Source: Geomonas anaerohicana (GTDB lineage Bacteria; Desulfobacterota; Desulfuromonadia; Geobacterales; Geobacteraceae). Taken from it: 64,000 nt of DNA. This document shows positions 16,275 through 24,388 of the stretch, piece after piece; the stretch's first letter is position 1; the number at the start of each line of letters is the position of its first letter. The stretch lies in the NCBI RefSeq assembly GCF_016458305.1, contig NZ_JAEMHL010000007.1, positions 124,001-188,000 on the forward strand, written 5' to 3'. The position numbers were made by a program, and so were the translations under genes. The notes beneath the pieces were generated by a model that was given only the letters and a program-made list of their open reading frames with translations, did not search any database and had not been told where the DNA came from.

Positions 16275-17762
16275 ATGAAACCATTCACAACTGGAAAGAA
16301 CGCCTGCCTGCTGTTGATACTTTTAGTGGTCATCTTACCCATGTCATCGCTAGCCGCTGTCCCTACAGAGGTCGTGGTGAACCGGAGTGTGCTGCTCAAC
16401 CTCAATACCAAGTCTGAACGTGTCTCCATAGCCGCACCCCAGGTTGCGGAACTCGTCATCATTTCCCCTACCCAACTTGAAATCATCGGAAGGAAGGTCG
16501 GGGCAACGACGCTGATAGTCTGGGAGGCGGGGGGCAAAAGCACGTTTTTCGACATCAGGGTCAAGCGGGATGTGAGTGCTATCGAGGACCGGATGGAACT
16601 GCTGCAGAACCAGATCAAAGACATCGCCCCCAACGACACTATAAAGGTTGATTACGCAAACGACACAATCGTACTTTCCGGTAAGGCCGCCAACGAGCAG
16701 ACCGTGGCAAAGGCGGTAGAACTGGCGCGGGCCTATGCCGGTAAAGACGACGCAGCGGGAGAGAAGATCCCCCCAGCGGATAATAGCCTCGACACCTCCG
16801 CACCATCGTATCAGTACGTGGACAACCGCAACGAAACATCCAAGCCGCCGGGGGGGGGGCAGCAGGCTGTGACCGTGCTAAACCATGTTGAAATCGATGA
16901 GCCTCAACAGGTCCTTCTGGAGGTGAAAGTCGCCCAAGTCGACAAGAGTGCTCTCAAATCCTTGGGCCTCAGCTTCTTTGTGCGCGGAGCGAGCGCCGAG
17001 GGCTTCTCCAACCTGGTCGGGGCTCCGTCCGGTGACCTGACTGTGCGCAACCCGGACGGCAGTACGACCAAAGCCACCGGCATAGCCGGCCCTATCCCGG
17101 GATTGGCCAGTATCACCCCACTTGATCCGTACCAGTTGGGCATTTCGGTCTTTGACCCCGGAATAGGGGCTGTCCTGAAGGCCCTTGTCAGCAAGAACCT
17201 CGCTAAGGTTCTGGCCGAGCCTAACCTCATGGTGCAAAGCGGGCAGGCAGGGAAATTCCTCGCGGGCAGCAGAATCCCTTTCTCTTACGTCTCGGGTGTC
17301 GGAGCCCTCTCCAGTACATCGATCCAGTTCATCGATGTCGGGGTGAAGCTCAACTTTAGGCCGGAGGTCCTGGAAAACGGGTTGATTTCGTTGCGAATCG
17401 AACCAGCTGAGGTCAGCAGCATTACAGGGGTGCTGGCGGTGAACGGCTATCCCATCATCGACACCCGCGAAGTGCGCACCCGGGTGAAGCTCAGAAACGG
17501 CGAAAGCCTGATACTGGCCGGGCTGCTGCAGGAAGAGGCCATAAAGGCGATGTCCAAGATCCCCATCCTGGGAGACATACCCATTTTGGGCGCCCTGTTC
17601 CGCTCCACCCAGGACGACATCAAGGAAAAGGAGCTGGTCTTTTTTATCACCCCAAGATTGGCCATGGCTAATGCCCCCGGCAGTAAGATCCCGCTCCCCA
17701 CGGACAAACCGCTCACTCCCGAGCAGGAAAAGGAGTTTCAATGGATACCCCTGCCCAAGTAG
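16275..17762 (+). CDS. cpaC: Tad secretin CpaC/RcpA
   Basis: The protein has 495 residues: signal peptide (LLLILLVVILPMSSLAA), a pilus/BON-type N-domain (VVVNRSVLLNLNTKSERVSIAAP ... IIGRKVGATTLIVWE), a second repeat-like domain (DYANDTIVLSGKAANEQTV), then the secretin core (VLLEVKVAQVDKSALKSLG ... PNLMVQSGQAGKFLAGS ... LRNGESLILAGLLQEE). It forms the outer-membrane pore for the Flp pilus. A run of ten G (16850-16859) falls in the linker, coding for Pro-Gly-Gly-Gly; slippage there would break the gene before the pore domain. The last 22 bp overlap the next gene. Confidence 0.93.
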   Translation: MKPFTTGKNACLLLILLVVILPMSSLAAVPTEVVVNRSVLLNLNTKSERVSIAAPQVAELVIISPTQLEIIGRKVGATTLIVWEAGGKSTFFDIRVKRDVSAIEDRMELLQNQIKDIAPNDTIKVDYANDTIVLSGKAANEQTVAKAVELARAYAGKDDAAGEKIPPADNSLDTSAPSYQYVDNRNETSKPPGGGQQAVTVLNHVEIDEPQQVLLEVKVAQVDKSALKSLGLSFFVRGASAEGFSNLVGAPSGDLTVRNPDGSTTKATGIAGPIPGLASITPLDPYQLGISVFDPGIGAVLKALVSKNLAKVLAEPNLMVQSGQAGKFLAGSRIPFSYVSGVGALSSTSIQFIDVGVKLNFRPEVLENGLISLRIEPAEVSSITGVLAVNGYPIIDTREVRTRVKLRNGESLILAGLLQEEAIKAMSKIPILGDIPILGALFRSTQDDIKEKELVFFITPRLAMANAPGSKIPLPTDKPLTPEQEKEFQWIPLPK

Positions 17763-18808
17763 GTCGTAACGAGAAGGGGATGGTGCTGATTTACCTGGCC
17801 ATCCTGGTGGTGCTCCTGTTCGGTTTTTTGGGATTGGCGGTGGACACCGGGCACCTCTTCAAGGTGCGGAGCGAACTGCAAAACGCCGCCGATGCCGCGG
17901 CCTTAAAAGGGGCCTATCACCTGTACACGATGCCCACGGATCCCACCGAGCTTCCGGTGCTGCAGTGGGACGTGGCCCGCCTGCAGGCAGAGCAGATGAT
18001 CACGGAAAACCGCTCGGACAACATCGCGCTCAAAGACGCCGTAGTCGAGGTCGGGTACTGGAACATGAGCAGCCATACGCTGCAGTCGACGACCCTGGCT
18101 GCTCCTACCGCACATGATGTTCCTGCGGTCAGGGTTGTGGCCTCCCGCTCGGCGGGAAACAACGGCGGCCCGGTGGCCAATTTCTTCATGCAGCTGTTCA
18201 AAGAGCCAAAGACTGCAGTTGGCTCACGGCCCGCTGTCGCAGTAAAGGGCGCGCCAAGCGCCATGCCCCCGGGAGGGCTTTTCCCCATGGCACTCTCTAG
18301 TTGCATGACCGATTCCTACTTCAAACAGAACCCTCTGCCGGACCCTCCGCCGACGATAAAGATCTATGGCCCTTATGGGCCAGGGGGGCCGAATTGCTAC
18401 TCAGGTCAGTGGACCTCGTTTAAAACCGGCGCCAGCGATACGGACACTCTCAGGGATCTCATGTACGAAGGCAACTCGGACACGCTGGCAACCGGAGATT
18501 CCATTTTTATCGAACCGGGCGCCAAGGCGGCTGCCTACAGCCCAATACTGACCAACTGGCTTCCGGAAGGGGGAAAGGACGTCATCATGGCGGTGGTCGA
18601 CACTTACACCGAGGACGGCAGCGATCCCCTCTCCTCCAAAGGGACGCTGAAGATAACAGGTTTCGCTACTTTTCACATCGACACAGCTGTCGGCGGAAGT
18701 GACAAGGCCGTCTATGGCCATTTCGTCGGGTTTTCCACCACCCCCCCCGGGGCGACGCCAGGCGGCACCTTCGCCGGCGCTTTGACCATGCCGGTCTTGG
18801 TGCAGTAG
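17741..18808 (+). CDS. tadG: TadG-like pilus assembly protein
   Basis: The protein has 355 residues. The N-terminus NEKGMVLIYLAILVVLLFGFLGLAVDTGHLF is the Tad/DUF2134-type membrane segment, followed by RSELQNAADAAALKGAYHLY, the classic TadG continuation. The remainder is a large extracytoplasmic beta-rich domain with several Pro/Gly stretches and no von Willebrand motif that I can see, so it is shorter than typical TadG. The start overlaps the secretin end by 22 bp, indicating coupled translation. Confidence 0.85.
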   Translation: MDTPAQVGRNEKGMVLIYLAILVVLLFGFLGLAVDTGHLFKVRSELQNAADAAALKGAYHLYTMPTDPTELPVLQWDVARLQAEQMITENRSDNIALKDAVVEVGYWNMSSHTLQSTTLAAPTAHDVPAVRVVASRSAGNNGGPVANFFMQLFKEPKTAVGSRPAVAVKGAPSAMPPGGLFPMALSSCMTDSYFKQNPLPDPPPTIKIYGPYGPGGPNCYSGQWTSFKTGASDTDTLRDLMYEGNSDTLATGDSIFIEPGAKAAAYSPILTNWLPEGGKDVIMAVVDTYTEDGSDPLSSKGTLKITGFATFHIDTAVGGSDKAVYGHFVGFSTTPPGATPGGTFAGALTMPVLVQ

Positions 18809-18838
18809 CAGCGCTCTGATCAAGAAAGGAACCCTCGT

Positions 18839-19987
18839 ATGAAACAAGTAACGGCTTATGTGGTTGACAGCGATGCCGATGCTACGGCCCACATCAGGCA
18901 GATGCTGGGCAGCATGGCTGACAACGTGCGCCTGTTGGGGGCCGCCAGGACACTGCAGGAAGGACTGCAGGAAATTCAGACCTGCCACCCCAACATAGTC
19001 CTTCTGGAGGTCAAGGACCTGGAAAGGGGAGCCAAGGAAACGGAGTTCCTGCTCTCGCGCTGCCCGAACAGTGCAACCTTCGTAAGCAGCGCTACGCTCA
19101 GTCCGGAGTGGATTCTCAAGCTGATCAGGGCGGGGGCCAGCGAATACTTGAGCAGACCTGTCTTGGCCTCCGAGCTTGCCGATGCGGTCAGAAAAGTAGC
19201 CAAGTCTCACGCCGTGTCGAGCAGTTCCGTCGGCCACAAGGGAGAGATTTTTTCTGTGTATCACCCTTCAGGCGGGGTAGGCACTACCACCGTAGCTGTT
19301 AATCTGGCCGCGACGCTGGCGGCTCGGGGTTACAGCACCGCCTTGGTGGACCTTAACCTTTCCGGGGGCGATGTCAGTGCTTTTCTCGATTTGACGCCCC
19401 GTTACACGATGGCCTGCATGGTGCCCAAGGCCGGGCAGGTCGACACCAATTTCCTGAAGAGCATCATGATGCCGCACAGTTGCGGCGTCGAGATTTTGGA
19501 CGGTCCTGACCAACCTAAGGAGGCGAGCCGGATCGGTGCCGGTCTGGTCCAGGAAACGGTCGCCTTGCTACGTACCTGTTTCGATTACACGGTGATCGAC
19601 ACCGGCGGCGAACTCTCTGAAAAAAATCTAGCCGCTTTCGAGTTGTCGGACCGTGTGCTTTTCACAACAGTGCTGAGCATCCCCGCCCTCAGGACGGGGC
19701 AACGCTACCTGCGCGCGCTGGCCGGCGAAGGGCATGGTCCGGAACGGGTGAAGCTAATCGTGAACAGGCATCTTCCCAGAGATGAAATCAAGATGACGGA
19801 TGCTGAGAAGGTGTTGGGAACGAAGGCGTTTCACGTGCTACCCAACAGTTATGCCGACATGAGGCTGGCCATGAACAGGGGAGAGCCGGTGGCGCATTGT
19901 CTTCCCAAGGCGCCTTTCAGTAGAGCGATGGACCAGCTAGCCCGGCAGTTGTGCCCGGGCAAAGCCAACGCCAAAACTGCACCGTAA
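18839..19987 (+). CDS. cpaE: CpaE/TadZ pilus localisation ATPase
   Basis: The protein has 382 residues. Residues 1-125 are an atypical receiver (VVDSDADATAHI; the phosphoacceptor place reads VLLEVKD, with Glu for Asp). Residues 140-370 are a ParA/MinD-like ATPase with a deviant Walker A SGGVGTTTVAVNLA (no Lys after the Gly-Val-Gly), DLNLSGGDV, and DYTVIDTGGELSE. TadZ proteins place the Tad machinery at the cell pole. The missing Walker lysine and receiver Asp are common in this family. AAGGAACC precedes the ATG. Confidence 0.92.
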   Translation: MKQVTAYVVDSDADATAHIRQMLGSMADNVRLLGAARTLQEGLQEIQTCHPNIVLLEVKDLERGAKETEFLLSRCPNSATFVSSATLSPEWILKLIRAGASEYLSRPVLASELADAVRKVAKSHAVSSSSVGHKGEIFSVYHPSGGVGTTTVAVNLAATLAARGYSTALVDLNLSGGDVSAFLDLTPRYTMACMVPKAGQVDTNFLKSIMMPHSCGVEILDGPDQPKEASRIGAGLVQETVALLRTCFDYTVIDTGGELSEKNLAAFELSDRVLFTTVLSIPALRTGQRYLRALAGEGHGPERVKLIVNRHLPRDEIKMTDAEKVLGTKAFHVLPNSYADMRLAMNRGEPVAHCLPKAPFSRAMDQLARQLCPGKANAKTAP

Positions 19988-19997
19988 CGGAGGGCAT

Positions 19998-21311
19998 ATG
20001 GTCTTTACCAGCTACCAAACAAACCATGGGCAGTCACCACACCGGGCGGCGCTTTCATTCCAGGAGTTGAAAAGCCGTATCCACAGCCTGCTCATAGATC
20101 GAATCGACCTTACCAAACTAGAGCTTTTAAGAAGCGGCGAGTTGGAAAGGGAGATCGGCGCCGTGATTGAAAAACTCATCGTCGAGGAAGGAGTACCGCT
20201 AAGCAAGCAGGAAAAGGAGAGGCTCGTCATGGAGGTGCAGCATGAGACCTTCGGGTACGGTCCTCTTGAGCCGCTGCTGAGTTCCCCCGACATATCGGAT
20301 ATCTTGGTAAACAACTACTTCAGCACCTATATCGAGCGCAACGGCAAGTTGGAAAAGACCACCGTAACCTTTCGTGACAACACGCATCTGCTCCAGATAA
20401 TTGAACGCATCGTGACCCGGGTGGGAAGACGGATCGACGAGTCCTCCCCCTTCGTCGATGCCCGCATGCCCGACGGGTCCCGGGTCAACGCGATCATTCC
20501 GCCCTTGGCACTGGACGGGCCGGCTCTCTCCATCCGCCGCTTCGGAACGGTGCCGCTCAGGATGACCAACCTCATCGAATTGGGCACGCTGGACCACCGG
20601 CTGGCGGCACTCATCGAGGGGGCGGTGAAAACGCGACTGAACATCCTGGTCTGCGGTGGAACCGGCACCGGCAAGACCACGTTGCTCAACGTGATCTCTG
20701 AATTCATTCCGGAAAGTGAGCGCATAATCACCATCGAGGACTCAGCCGAGCTGCAATTGAAACAGGACCACGTGGTGCGCCTGGAAACACGCCCGGCAAA
20801 CATAGAAGGTACCGGTGAAGTAACACAGCGGGACCTGGTACGCAACGCGCTGCGCATGCGGCCGAACCGGATCATAGTGGGCGAGGTGCGTGGCGGGGAA
20901 GCGCTTGACATGCTGCAAGCCATGAACACCGGGCACGACGGCTCCATTTCCACCATTCACGCCAACACGGTGCGCGACGCCTTGTCCCGGCTTTCCACAA
21001 TGGTCATGATGGCAGGCATGGAACTGCCGGACCGGGCCATCAAGGAGCAGATCGCATCGGCCATCAACATCATCATCCATTTGGTGCGGTTTCCTGACGG
21101 TACCCGCAGGATCGTCAAGTTTGCGGAGATAACCGGCATGGAGGGCGATACCATCACCATGCAGGACATCATCTGCTTCCAGCAAACCGGGGTGGACGAA
21201 GCAGGGCGGGTGCTGGGCAGATTCCATACCACCGGTGTCCGGCCTCGGTTTGCAGACCACCTGAAGACCCACGGATTCACACTGCAGCAGAACATATTCC
21301 AAGGGGGGTAG
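19998..21311 (+). CDS. cpaF: Tad secretion ATPase CpaF/TadA
   Basis: The protein has 437 residues, a normal length. An N-terminal helical domain is followed by the GspE/VirB11-type motor: PDISDILVN, Walker [13 protein letters not shown], the Asp box [12 protein letters not shown], Walker [23 protein letters not shown], and the His box [13 protein letters not shown]. It powers pilus assembly at the inner membrane with TadB and TadC. The start 10 bp after cpaE has GGAGGGCAT in place, and the stop touches tadB (TAGTGATG). Confidence 0.95.
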   Translation: MVFTSYQTNHGQSPHRAALSFQELKSRIHSLLIDRIDLTKLELLRSGELEREIGAVIEKLIVEEGVPLSKQEKERLVMEVQHETFGYGPLEPLLSSPDISDILVNNYFSTYIERNGKLEKTTVTFRDNTHLLQIIERIVTRVGRRIDESSPFVDARMPDGSRVNAIIPPLALDGPALSIRRFGTVPLRMTNLIELGTLDHRLAALIEGAVKTRLNILVCGGTGTGKTTLLNVISEFIPESERIITIEDSAELQLKQDHVVRLETRPANIEGTGEVTQRDLVRNALRMRPNRIIVGEVRGGEALDMLQAMNTGHDGSISTIHANTVRDALSRLSTMVMMAGMELPDRAIKEQIASAINIIIHLVRFPDGTRRIVKFAEITGMEGDTITMQDIICFQQTGVDEAGRVLGRFHTTGVRPRFADHLKTHGFTLQQNIFQGG

Positions 21312-21313
21312 TG

Positions 21314-22264
21314 ATGAGGGTGACCTTGCTGCTGGTCTTCATCAGTGTTTTTGTCGGCACGTTCCCGCTGGTAGCAGCAGTGCGGGCGGTAAGGCAGGCG
21401 CATCAGATAAGGCGGAGGGTGCGGAACCTAGCCGTGAGCGCAGGTGTTCCAGATGAGGGCCCCGAGTATGCGCTGCTACGGGAAACGACTGTGGCCGAGC
21501 AGGTACTGGCACGTTTGCCGATAACGAGGTCCATAAAGACACAAGTGGAGCTCTCCGGGGTTGAGCTTTCGACTACGCAGTTTCTGCTATTGGTTGCAGT
21601 GGCTTGGGTCACCGGGTTTGTCATTTTGTACATCTGGAAGGAAAGCGTGGCCGCTGCATGCTTGGCGGCGCTTGCGTTTGGTGCACTTCCCTTTGCCTAC
21701 ATCGTCAAGGCCAAGCAACGACGCAACGAGCGCTTTGCCGAGCAGCTACCTGATGCCCTCGTCATGGTGGCCCGCTCGCTGAGGGCTGGGCACTCCTTGG
21801 CGGCTGCCGTAGAACTGGTCGGTCAGGAACTGCCGGAGCCGGTGGGCGGGATGTTCAGGCAGGCCTACGAGCAGCAAAAACTGGGAGTCAGGATGGTCGA
21901 GTCCCTGCTGTCGCTTAAAAACAGAGTTGAAAGTCCGGACTTCAGCTTTTTCATCACCATCATCAGGATAAATCGGGAGTCCGGCGGCAACCTCTCCGAG
22001 ATTCTCGACAAACTGGCCGACACGCTCAGGGCCCGGCTGCAGATACGCAGGCAGGTCGATGTTCTCACCGCGGAAGGTCGCATCTCCGGGTACATACTGG
22101 TTGCGCTGCCGGTGGCGATGTTCGCGGTGTTCTACCTGCTTCGACCCGGCTACCTGGACGTTTTTTTTACGAGAGGCCTCTGCCAGTACCTGCTTGGCGC
22201 CGCGGTTTTGGGGCAGGTCGTGGGGTACCTGATGATCCGGAGGATCATCAACATATCCATCTAG
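21314..22264 (+). CDS. tadB: Inner-membrane platform protein TadB
   Basis: The protein has 316 residues. Membrane helices lie at the N-terminus (LLLVFISVFVGTFPLVAAV), at about 95-140, and at the C-terminal end (GYILVALPVAMFAVFYLL and LCQYLLGAAVLGQVVGYLM). They enclose a T2SF/GspF-type cytoplasmic domain (LPDALVMVARSLRAGHSLAAAVELVGQELPEP). It forms the membrane platform with TadC. A GTG at 21311 in the same frame precedes the ATG at 21314; GGGGGG sits ahead of both and I prefer the ATG. Confidence 0.92.
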   Translation: MRVTLLLVFISVFVGTFPLVAAVRAVRQAHQIRRRVRNLAVSAGVPDEGPEYALLRETTVAEQVLARLPITRSIKTQVELSGVELSTTQFLLLVAVAWVTGFVILYIWKESVAAACLAALAFGALPFAYIVKAKQRRNERFAEQLPDALVMVARSLRAGHSLAAAVELVGQELPEPVGGMFRQAYEQQKLGVRMVESLLSLKNRVESPDFSFFITIIRINRESGGNLSEILDKLADTLRARLQIRRQVDVLTAEGRISGYILVALPVAMFAVFYLLRPGYLDVFFTRGLCQYLLGAAVLGQVVGYLMIRRIINISI

Positions 22265-22277
22265 GGGGTATCACGAA

Positions 22278-23189
22278 ATGCTCACCCTTATCACCATTTC
22301 GATCTTCGTCAGTGTGACAGTCCTTGTAGGTGCTCTGCTATATCCTCTGTTGAGCAGGCGGGAGGCCTTGCGAAACCGGCTGGCCAAACTTATTCCGGTG
22401 AAGGATGACACACCGTCACTGGTGGCGGAGACGGAAAAATGGCAGAGTGCGCTGGCGAGCGTAGGCACCAGGTTGCAAGGCAAACCAGGTACGCTGCAGG
22501 TACTCCGTGAAACCGTCACCGCTGCAGGGTACAAAAAGGAAGCAGTTTTCGCTTTCGTGGGGGCCAAGATCGTCTTTGCCATCACCTTTGCTGCTGTTTA
22601 CCTGGTGCTCTTCGCGCTGCCCCGCGGCACTTTGACGGGCGGCACCTCGATCATCATTACCCTCTCACTTGCCACTGCAGGGTATCTTCTTCCCACCCTC
22701 TGGCTCGATCACCGCGCCAAGGCACGCAAGACTGCCATCTTTCATGCCCTCCCCGACGTGCTCGACCTTTTGACCGTCTGTGTCGAAGCGGGCCTGGGGC
22801 TCGACGCTGCCCTGGTCAGGACCGTGGATAATTTCCAAGAAAAGAAATGTCCGCTGATTGAAGAGCTCGAAATCGTGATACTCGAGATCGGCGCCGGGAG
22901 GCCTCGGCCCGAGGCGCTCAGAGGGCTTGCCGAAAGGACGGCGGTCGATGACATAAAGGCACTGGTTTCCATGCTGGTGCAGACAGACAAACTCGGCACG
23001 AGCCTCGGCAAGACCCTGCGGATCTACTCCGACTCGCTGCGAACCAAAAGAAAGCAACTGGCAGAGGAACAAGCCGCCAAAACGGCAGTTAAAATGCTTT
23101 TCCCGCTGACGTTCTGCATTTTCCCGGGACTCTTGGTGGTGATGCTGGCACCGGCTTTTTACAGGGCGCTCAAGCTGTTCAAGCACTGA
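22278..23189 (+). CDS. tadC: Inner-membrane platform protein TadC
   Basis: The protein has 303 residues, with the same T2SF fold as TadB: an N-terminal helix, two central helices (VFAITFAAVYLVLFALP, SIIITLSLATAGYLLPTLWL), then HALPDVLDLLTVCVEAGLGLDAAL, the conserved TadC motif, and a C-terminal helix. It begins 13 bp after tadB with AGGGGG ahead and is the last classical tad gene of the run. A weak GGGCA/TGCCC hairpin with T-rich sequence follows at 23197-23221. Confidence 0.92.
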   Translation: MLTLITISIFVSVTVLVGALLYPLLSRREALRNRLAKLIPVKDDTPSLVAETEKWQSALASVGTRLQGKPGTLQVLRETVTAAGYKKEAVFAFVGAKIVFAITFAAVYLVLFALPRGTLTGGTSIIITLSLATAGYLLPTLWLDHRAKARKTAIFHALPDVLDLLTVCVEAGLGLDAALVRTVDNFQEKKCPLIEELEIVILEIGAGRPRPEALRGLAERTAVDDIKALVSMLVQTDKLGTSLGKTLRIYSDSLRTKRKQLAEEQAAKTAVKMLFPLTFCIFPGLLVVMLAPAFYRALKLFKH

Positions 23190-23287
23190 CAGGATGGGGC
23201 AGCTTTGCCCTTTCCCCTTTTCATGTTTCCAACTACTGAAATAAACCCTCTGGGCGTGTGCTTAGCAGATGAAAATGGAGCTATGTC

Positions 23288-23734
23288 ATGGCAAAAGTAA
23301 AAGACCTCTGCCTGATGACGGTTCTTTATGTTGATGACGATATTGAAGTCAGTAACATGTTCGGCCACATGTTCAGGATCAACTATCCCAGGCATAAGAT
23401 AATACATGCGGACAACGGATTTGACGCCCTAGTGAAGACCAGACAGTTCAGTCCCGACCTTTTCATCGTCAACGTATCCATGCCATACGTAAGCGGAATT
23501 CAACTGGCGGAGGAGATCGTCAGGGAAGGCTACCTTGCCCCCATCGTTTTCCTATCAGCGTACGATGACTCTGAGACAATCAGGATGTGCAAGAGCACAG
23601 GGTGTGCTGGCTATTTCCGCAAGCCAATCGACTTTCCGTCACTGTTTTACGAATTGGACAACACGATGGTAGAAATCTTTCTGAAGCGGTTGGAGCAGGC
23701 TAGGTTACAAAGACGTGTTCTCGACAGGCTTTAA
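23288..23734 (+). CDS. Receiver-domain protein with Asn in place of the phospho-Asp
   Basis: The protein has 148 residues, a single receiver domain with a short helical tail. The acidic pocket is intact (LYVDDDIEVSN), the switch Ser is present (FLSAYDDSE), and the Lys is present (YFRKPIDFP). The phosphoacceptor position reads FIVNVSMPYVSG, with Asn where receivers have Asp. It should therefore be unable to take phosphate and may act as a constitutive or ligand-type interaction module. It follows tadC by about 100 bp and could be part of the Tad transcript, perhaps as a regulator of pilus activity. Confidence 0.85.
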   Translation: MAKVKDLCLMTVLYVDDDIEVSNMFGHMFRINYPRHKIIHADNGFDALVKTRQFSPDLFIVNVSMPYVSGIQLAEEIVREGYLAPIVFLSAYDDSETIRMCKSTGCAGYFRKPIDFPSLFYELDNTMVEIFLKRLEQARLQRRVLDRL

Positions 23735-23766
23735 TGTTTAAAAGGTCACAGTTGTATTAAAATTTC

Positions 23767-23795
23767 TTGACTAAAGCGTCAGAATGTACTAATTG
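23767..23795 (+). promoter_or_regulatory. Predicted sigma-70-type promoter for the riboswitch-hemerythrin transcript
   Basis: TTGACT at 23767-23772, a 17-base spacer and TAATTG at 23790-23795 put a start near 23802, about 17 bases ahead of the riboswitch P1 helix. The -10 box is weak. Confidence 0.5.
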
Positions 23796-23818
23796 TGGGG
23801 CCACATATCCTTCACTTA

Positions 23819-23907
23819 TAGATAAACGACAAAACTAAACCATCCGCGAGGGTGGGACGGAAAGCCCACAGGGTCTCCACGAGACAGCCGGGACGCCGAA
23901 ATATCTA
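23819..23907 (+). promoter_or_regulatory. GEMM-I (type Ib) cyclic-dinucleotide riboswitch
   Basis: The sequence carries the GEMM-I landmarks: AAACC before the first hairpin (CATCC GCGA GGGTG), the strictly kept GGGACGGAAA block, a second hairpin GGGTCTC/GAGAC, and AGCCGGGACGCC at the 3' side. P1 is TAGATA (23819-23824) with TATCTA (23902-23907). Aligned to the V. cholerae Vc2 aptamer, the base equivalent to G20 is A, and the neighbouring 21-46 pair has changed together from G-C to C-G. A at this place marks the Ib class of Geobacter, known to prefer 3',3'-cyclic AMP-GMP. The ligand call is inferred from that. Confidence 0.88.
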
Positions 23908-23938
23908 CTGATATATCGGCCCCGGCTTGTTTTTTTTT
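23886..23938 (+). terminator. Expression-platform terminator of the first GEMM riboswitch
   Basis: A long stem (AGCCGGG..GCCGA..ATATC with GATAT..TCGGC..CCCGGCT) is followed after two bases by nine T. Its 5' arm contains the 3' strand of P1, so aptamer and terminator exclude each other: bound ligand would prevent termination, giving an ON switch. Confidence 0.85.
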
Positions 23939-23953
23939 GATCAGGAGCTATTA

Positions 23954-24385
23954 ATGGTCTTGCCAGAGTGGAGTTCACAATTGTCTATAGGTTTGAAGCC
24001 GGTGGACGACAACCATCAGCTCCTCTTCAAACTGCTCCACATAATACATGCTGAGGCGACTTACTCTGGTGAGGGCATGGTCGCCTTGCTAACGGCGCTA
24101 TTGACGTTGAGCATGTGCCACTTCAGGTGCGAAGAGGATTGGATGACGAGACTTGCCTTCGCAGGGACAGCCCTCCATAAAGAAGAACACGATGCCTTTG
24201 TCGCGCGGGTTACATCATACAGGACGGCTTTTATGAAGGGGGAGGCAGTAAATAAGGGCTTGGTGTTCTTTCTGGAAAGCTGGATGGTGCAGCACTTCTG
24301 CAGTACTAACAAAGAATTCAGAATCTTCCTCTTGCAAAACGGATATGTCACAAACCGACCTGGTAAGGTGGTATTGGATATTTAA
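23954..24385 (+). CDS. Bacteriohemerythrin-type protein
   Basis: The protein has 143 residues. The iron ligands follow the hemerythrin order: VDDNHQLLF (first His), CHFRCEEDWM (His and Glu), HKEEHDAFV (two His), then MVQHFCSTNKEF, where the usual final Asp of HxxxxD is replaced by Asn. The diiron site may thus be altered. Bacterial members bind or sense oxygen. It is controlled by the riboswitch and terminator directly upstream; the ATG at 23954 follows AGGAG by seven bases. It converges on the histidine kinase gene with a 3-bp gap. Confidence 0.88.
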   Translation: MVLPEWSSQLSIGLKPVDDNHQLLFKLLHIIHAEATYSGEGMVALLTALLTLSMCHFRCEEDWMTRLAFAGTALHKEEHDAFVARVTSYRTAFMKGEAVNKGLVFFLESWMVQHFCSTNKEFRIFLLQNGYVTNRPGKVVLDI

Positions 24386-24388
24386 ACT

